From the NCBI GenBank assembly GCA_029216955.1, contig JANAVB010016199.1, forward strand, positions 10,105,960-10,169,959: 64,000 nucleotides of DNA, written 5' to 3'. The notes beneath the pieces were generated by a model. It did not search any database, had not been told where the DNA came from, and saw only the letters and a list, made by a program, of their open reading frames with translations. A program made the translations under genes and the position numbers. The stretch is from Iris pallida. Lineage: Eukaryota; Streptophyta; Magnoliopsida; Asparagales; Iridaceae. Numbering within the stretch: the stretch's first letter is position 1; each line of letters starts with the position of its first letter. This document shows positions 59,058 through 64,000 of this stretch, piece by piece.

Positions 59058-59274
59058 TATATAAGGAGAGGCATATTATTCTTTTTTTTCAGGGATTTCT
59101 CCACAAATAATTTCTGCCACCATTGTGCATCGTGTCCGTGCCCTCCCATCCACTATATTTTTCCCCAATACAAATACATAACTCCGTGTCCGACACACCC
59201 AGACATCCAAATCCGTGTCGCACAGGACACAAACCCCCAACACAATAACAAACCCTAAGCCTAAACTCTAACCC
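59058..59274 (+). promoter_or_regulatory. TATA box and telo-box of LTR-5
   Basis: TATATAAGG at 59058-59066 follows an imperfect GGAG/CTCC palindrome. AAACCCTAAGCC is at 59250. Here the telo-box is downstream of the TATA box, in the presumed transcribed leader. Confidence 0.45.
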
Positions 59275-61361
59275 AGTTTCTGTGTCTGTGTCGACATCAC
59301 AACACGGACAACACAAACCACTTATGCCAAACCTCTATTCCTTCACCACCGATCCACACCCGTCACCCAAACCCGGTACTGGTCCGCCCTGACCTCGGCC
59401 GAACCCAATCACCGCCCACCATCGGGACCTTCAACTATCCACCACCACCAAGCTCACAACCACCATCACCACCCGTCTCTATACCACCATACCCATGGAC
59501 CACCGGTCATCATCCCAGACAACTTCTCCCCCTCTACCTCGATAAAACCCTATCACCACAGTCATCTCCCAAAATCCCGCCCAACACAGTGAAGCATCAC
59601 CACCGCCACCACCAGAAAAAGAAGAGGGGGAAGACCCTAACTTGATCCTCCCTCCGCTCATCTTCTGCTCCGAACCGTGAGCGCCCCCGCCGTGCCCGCC
59701 GCCGCGCCTGCCCGTCGACAATCGACCGTCGATGGGTAGCACCTCCCGACACCACTTGGTCCCTTCTTCGAATTGTGCCTCCGCGACTCGTCCGCCCTCT
59801 GCGTCCGTCGAGCGCACGCTGCCCCAAGCCGCCATGGCCGCCGCCCTAGATCGGGACCTGGTGGCGGAGCCTTCGACCCGCCAGCATACGGCGGCCCCGC
59901 CCTCTGAGCTCGAAGCCGCCCTCGGAGCAGCGCCCGAAGGTCAGTACCTCCGTCTATGAGTTTTTCTTTCCTCTCCTCCTTCTCCCTCTCGCTCACGAGC
60001 TTCCTCTCACTTCCTATGTTCTCCCTTTCGTTTTCGATATTCTCTCTTTTAACCCCTTCTTTCTATTGTTCTGTTTGGGAGAGAATATCAGCTGCACTCC
60101 TTTACAATATATTATTTTATTATTATTACTCAAGTTTTACAGAGTAATAATTCGTTCATGGTTTTTATATTAGTACTATTTTGTCAATATGTGGATGACT
60201 GTATACAAATTACTATTAAGAATATGCCTGTTACTATTATCATTAGTAATTTTTATTAAATTTATTATTATTATTATTATTTTAGTAAACATTTCTTATG
60301 TACAGAAAGAGAAATGTGTGTTAATTTTTTTTATAGTTATTGTTCCTTGTTATTAATAATATTACACTGTTTTCTTTATGTATATGTAAACAAAGGATGT
60401 TCCTCAAAAGTCTTTTTTTTGTTAAAATATATTATTTTGGGATTAGCTCTACATCAAATTTTAATATGGTTTAGAAACCCTGAATGTTATTAGCTAGTAG
60501 CTAATTTGACCTAAATTATATATTTGACAAATTCAACAACCTTAGCCTAAAATAATTTCTTCATAATTTTAAATAGTATTTCTAACTGTTATTTTTCCAA
60601 ATACACTTTTGACAGTATACCTAATAAAATTAAGGATTTTAGCTTAAAGTACTTTTCAAGTATCTATCTAGAATTTATTCATTAATTTGATTTATTATAA
60701 ATATTTTCTAAAAAAGATAAGTATGAGTATTTTCTTCGCAAATTTTCATTGACTATCAAAGTTGAACGTGACTAATCATGACTAATTCCTACTCATAATT
60801 CCTCGCAACTTCAGACCTCTACCCATCAACCTTGGCTATTGGACTATTGGGATATGTCAGAACACCGCACAACACCGGACGACAAACCAGGCAAGATACC
60901 TTGCCATAATTTACTATTTATAATTAGTCTGCATTTTATTTATTGTATATCACTGTGTATTCATGTCCAATTTTTCTAACTGTACCATTATTACAGTTCC
61001 TGATTTTCTGCCTCCTTAGTGATATTAGCTTACTTGATTTATTATCCTTTGATTGCATATGGACCTAGAGTTAAGGGACTACCATCTGTATTGTATTACA
61101 TAAACCTTGTCACAATTGTACCACGAGTATGTGTGAGATAAGTAGCATGTAGAGGTCCTTGCATGTTGGCTAATCACCCGTGTGCATGCGTTAGGTCTAA
61201 CTGTTGATAGAGACATATTAGGAGACTTAGCAGTTAGTAGAGGTACATGATCGCGGATGCGACTTGATAGGTACATTTGGATGGGGAGAACAATACCTGA
61301 CGTTTGGCCTTCTTTGTACTTTCCTGATTACCTGTGCGCTCCTCCGGAGACGCAGGCTCCA

Positions 61362-63876
61362 TGTCACATCCCGATCCCGCAGAGTCCTTTCGTCCTCGCT
61401 TCAGACTCTTTGAGACCGATCGTCCTCGCTAAGGCGTGATGCCGTGCAAGCCTAAGTTGCGCTTGCATAAGGCCAAGACCTAAAGCAAGACAAGATTGAT
61501 AATATGCAGCGGAACATATTGCAGATAATTGAAGCAGCAGCGAACATATTTCAGAATACATGCATTGAACACAATGGTAACAAGAAATAATTCTCTTTAT
61601 TGATTTCATTTGAACAGATTACAAGCTCTCGATTCTCTCTGATACAATGTTACATTCTCTCAAAACTTTACAGATTATAATGATCTCGTTCCCATATATT
61701 ACATCCCTTTATATACAAAACCAACTCTTGCAATAGATGTCCATCTCTTGGCATCTCTTCTGATTTCTGGCTCCTGAGGATGAGGCTCGGGCTATCGCTT
61801 CAGACTATCTTCCTCGATGCATATTGCACCTGCATGCAGACTGATGGTGGGTCAGTATATCAGCATACTGGTGATTATGAACAAAGAGTTATATTTGTCT
61901 GAAACGATCATTGTTCATTTAGTGAAAAAATATTTTTTGTGATGTGATCTTGCTACTTTTACGTATATTTATTTCATGCAAACAGAGTCAGTTTACATTC
62001 TTTGAAAACATCTTTGAAAAGCCACAATTCATTTCATTTCATTTTATTTGAAGCATACAAGGGACTATTTAATTCAAGCATGATGATTATTCATTTCATG
62101 TGCAATGCGCAGTGTTTTTCATGAACCATAATCATTTCTTTGTTCAAGCAACTCTTAGGGACAATTATAACCACAATATCATATCTTTTCTTTAAAGGGA
62201 ACATAACACTTCTTCGTAACGGATTAATCACTGCAAGCAATTCATATAGCAAACACAAGCAATACATATATATCACTTTTAAGTGATTCTTACCATAGCC
62301 GATGGTCCATCCCTGCATAAGACAAGGATTAGCATAAACATAATATAACCAACATTCTTATTCCCTATTCGTCTCTGCATGGTTGGCTTTTAGCAAAATA
62401 TTCTTGACACATGCAAAATCGATTGGCAGCTGTGATTCTCCGATTCATCTCTGCACCAACCAACACCTATCTGTATGATGGTCCATGGGAAATCCCATGA
62501 TTAGCCGCTGTGACTCTTTGGTTCCGCTCGTCGCTAAGGACTCAGATAACGACTCCCATTTTCACATGGAGGCCATAATCTCTTCTAGGCCGAGTGGTTC
62601 CAGGCGCCCCAGATTCCACCCGAGAGACAAATTTTACTTGTGTACGAGTTGTCTGAGACCAATGCATGCTCTAGCAGTTCTATTAGATGTAACAGATTTG
62701 ATCAGATCTTTCAGATATACGACACGTTAATTTCGTGCCTTAGCAGATATACGACACGTTCTTTTCATGCCTTTGCAGATATACGACACGTTTATTTCGT
62801 GCCTTTCTTTTATTCATGTCAACATATACAAGTCCGTCTATACATGTCTACCAATCTCAAGCATACTTAGCAACAAGCATATGATCAAGCATTCAATTTG
62901 ATTCATTTGTCTTCTCTTATCTTATCAAGCATCATATCATTTCTTATTAGCAGGCAACAAGTCTTCTTTTTATCATACAGATTATTTCTTTTCTTATTCT
63001 TAGCATGCCAGCATGTGGATTCTCTTACAAGCATACTCAATGATTATCATATTATTATTAACAAAAATATTCAATCAAAAACTCAGATTCTTATTAGGCG
63101 TAAGCGAATTAGCAAATGAGACTTCGTCCACTCACCTAGATTAATCGTCTTCTGTTGCAGAGCTAGCAATCTGATCTTTCTGTCTATCTAGTGCCTTCGC
63201 GGAACGGAGCACTACAATCCAGGTGCCATACGATGTTTCCCAGAGCGTTATGGACGTACCCCCTTGCACATCATGCCCTCTGACGATCTTCGGACGTTAT
63301 GGACGTAGGCCCCTGGTGCCCTATATGGGACTATGCCGATTCCATTTACAGCCAGGGCTCATGCGTTAAAAGGATTGTTTCTCAAACTGCATGTTCACTT
63401 TAGTACAGTTAGGTTACCATATTGATATCTTATCACTTACCTTTATTTGTGGCATATTTTATGTTTAGTATTTATATGGCATGTCGTTTATTGTATCTTG
63501 TTACGTCCCTCTGAGGGCATAGTGAATGCTTCAGGTGTGTCTATTGTGATTTTTGCAGGTGCTCTCGCCAAGGCCATTTCTTCGAGGATAATTACACTTG
63601 GATCGTCTTCGCATCGCTCGATAAAATTTTGTTATTATATATTTCTCTTTTTTTGGTAGTGGATTTGTCTCCACCCAACAATTTGTAAATAATAATCCAT
63701 GAGTTGATTATAAATTCCTTCTTTTTTATTTATGGATGCGATTAGTGTCATGGTTTACTGTATTTTACAGCTTATGTATACATACGTTGGTTCCGTATAT
63801 TAGAGTATACATTATATGCATGCAGCTGACATATCGACGTACTTAGTTCTAAGTATTTTGGAGCTGGAGCGTTACA
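61362..63876 (-). mobile_element. LTR of another gypsy family (2515 bp), probably solo
   Basis: The plus strand begins TGTCACATCCCGATCCCG and ends GGAGCGTTACA. In the minus sense this is TGTAACGCTCC to CGGGATGTGACA, the usual form of plant gypsy LTR ends. Flanks CTCCA and TATTT do not match, and neither side shows a polypurine tract or primer site. It is therefore a solo LTR that lost its duplication, or a recombinant. It contains three 32-bp units at 62712-62807. No coding region. Confidence 0.6.
62712..62807. repeat. 32-bp tandem repeat, three units
   Basis: CAGATATACGACACGTT begins units at 62712, 62744 and 62776, each followed by TTTCGTGCCTT or a close variant. The period is exactly 32 bp. 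Confidence 0.92.
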
Positions 63877-64000
63877 TATTTTTGTGGTGGCCCATGCAGG
63901 TCAAGTTTATCACTTCGGTTACGTGACTGTACCGATGTGAACCTACATATATGAATAGAGTTTAGGATCTCATCCACAAGCTTGACCTCCTTCCTTATTT
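63877..64000. other. Unassigned right edge
   Basis: Nothing recognised in this short end segment. Confidence 0.5.

Larger units (their letters stand above)
58380..61361 (+). mobile_element. LTR-like element (LTR-5), right end unclear
   Basis: Starts TGTAAACCCTC within the gag remnant. It has an (AT)n tract (58726-58790), a TATA box (TATATAAGG at 59058), a GACAC-rich and telo-box-bearing untranslated-like stretch (59130-59310) and a very GC-rich block (59600-59940). It then has CCAGGCAAG and ACCTTGCC near 60890, as in LTR-A. No retroelement protein. A small plus-strand ORF at 59732-59959 and overlapping minus-strand ORFs in the GC-rich block resemble no family I know. The right end may be cut by the next LTR, and no target duplication could be found. 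Confidence 0.5.

Noticed and set aside
59479..59996. Possible first exon of a host gene in the GC-rich block after a TATA box
   Set aside because: Frames are open on both strands through composition, no domain is recognisable, and another LTR here has the same TATA plus GC-rich layout.
63247..63309. Link between GTTATGGACGTA words here and the TAATATGGACGT array at 5684
   Set aside because: Only about nine bases shared, two occurrences, different element; chance is enough.

Overview
The window is plant nuclear DNA made almost entirely of nested, mostly dead LTR retrotransposons. No host gene, tRNA, rRNA or CRISPR array could be supported. The plant origin rests on the element types: a Tat-like Ty3/gypsy element with an antisense plant-mobile-domain ORF and a second (archaeal-type) RNase H, chromovirus-like gypsy LTRs of 2.5-5.4 kb, Copia elements with initiator-tRNA(Met)-type primer sites, hAT/CACTA-like non-autonomous DNA elements, telo-box motifs and long (AT)n tracts. 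The species cannot be told. Density and decay suggest gene-poor heterochromatin of an angiosperm with a repeat-rich genome.

Left block, 1-29 kb. The oldest layer is one Tat-lineage Ty3/gypsy element lying on the minus strand. From right to left it has a 5' LTR starting at 26559, a primer site (26554-26536), a leader, gag (25.0-23.6 kb), protease (15.8-14.6 kb), a linker, RT-RNase H (9.3-8.2 kb), a second RNase H (8.2-7.4 kb) and integrase (7.4-6.4 kb). Beyond the end of pol, on the opposite strand, is a decayed ORF with plant-mobile-domain-like and coiled-coil parts (3343-5544), with a candidate intron and a poly(A) signal. Pol and this ORF converge across a spacer holding six copies of a 17-bp motif. 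Three later insertions split the element: a long LTR ending at 3342, a solo LTR at 10628-14646, and a complete Copia element (Copia-1, 15797-23626) in gag/protease.

Middle block, 29-52 kb. After a poorly resolved stretch with degenerate repeats, an hAT-like fragment and a MITE, there is an old minus-strand Copia (Copia-2, 31766-45834). It is split by two plus-strand solo LTRs: 34561-38439 with target duplication GTTGG, and 39025-44108 with target duplication ACAAA. Directly beside it sits the youngest insertion, Copia-3 (45863-51561, plus strand). Copia-3 has 122-bp LTRs differing at one base, target duplication TAACT, a primer site and a polypurine tract. Its single gag-pol frame carries five internal stops.

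Right block, 52-64 kb. A CACTA-like remnant is followed by a 5.4-kb LTR (52264-57693, minus) that keeps its polypurine tract and a gag fragment but has lost pol. A further LTR-like element (58380-61361, plus) and a 2.5-kb LTR (61362-63876, minus) fill the rest.

All protein-coding pieces are parts of retroelement gag-pol machinery (capsid, protease, integrase, RT/RNase H), and all show disabling changes. Most premature stops are explained by C-to-T or G-to-A transitions, as expected for methylated, silenced elements. The least ordinary parts are the antisense ORF with its own intron and poly(A) signals, the motif array beside it, the GCGCAT-motif arrays in the Tat LTR and leader, and telo-box motifs beside predicted TATA boxes in unrelated LTRs.
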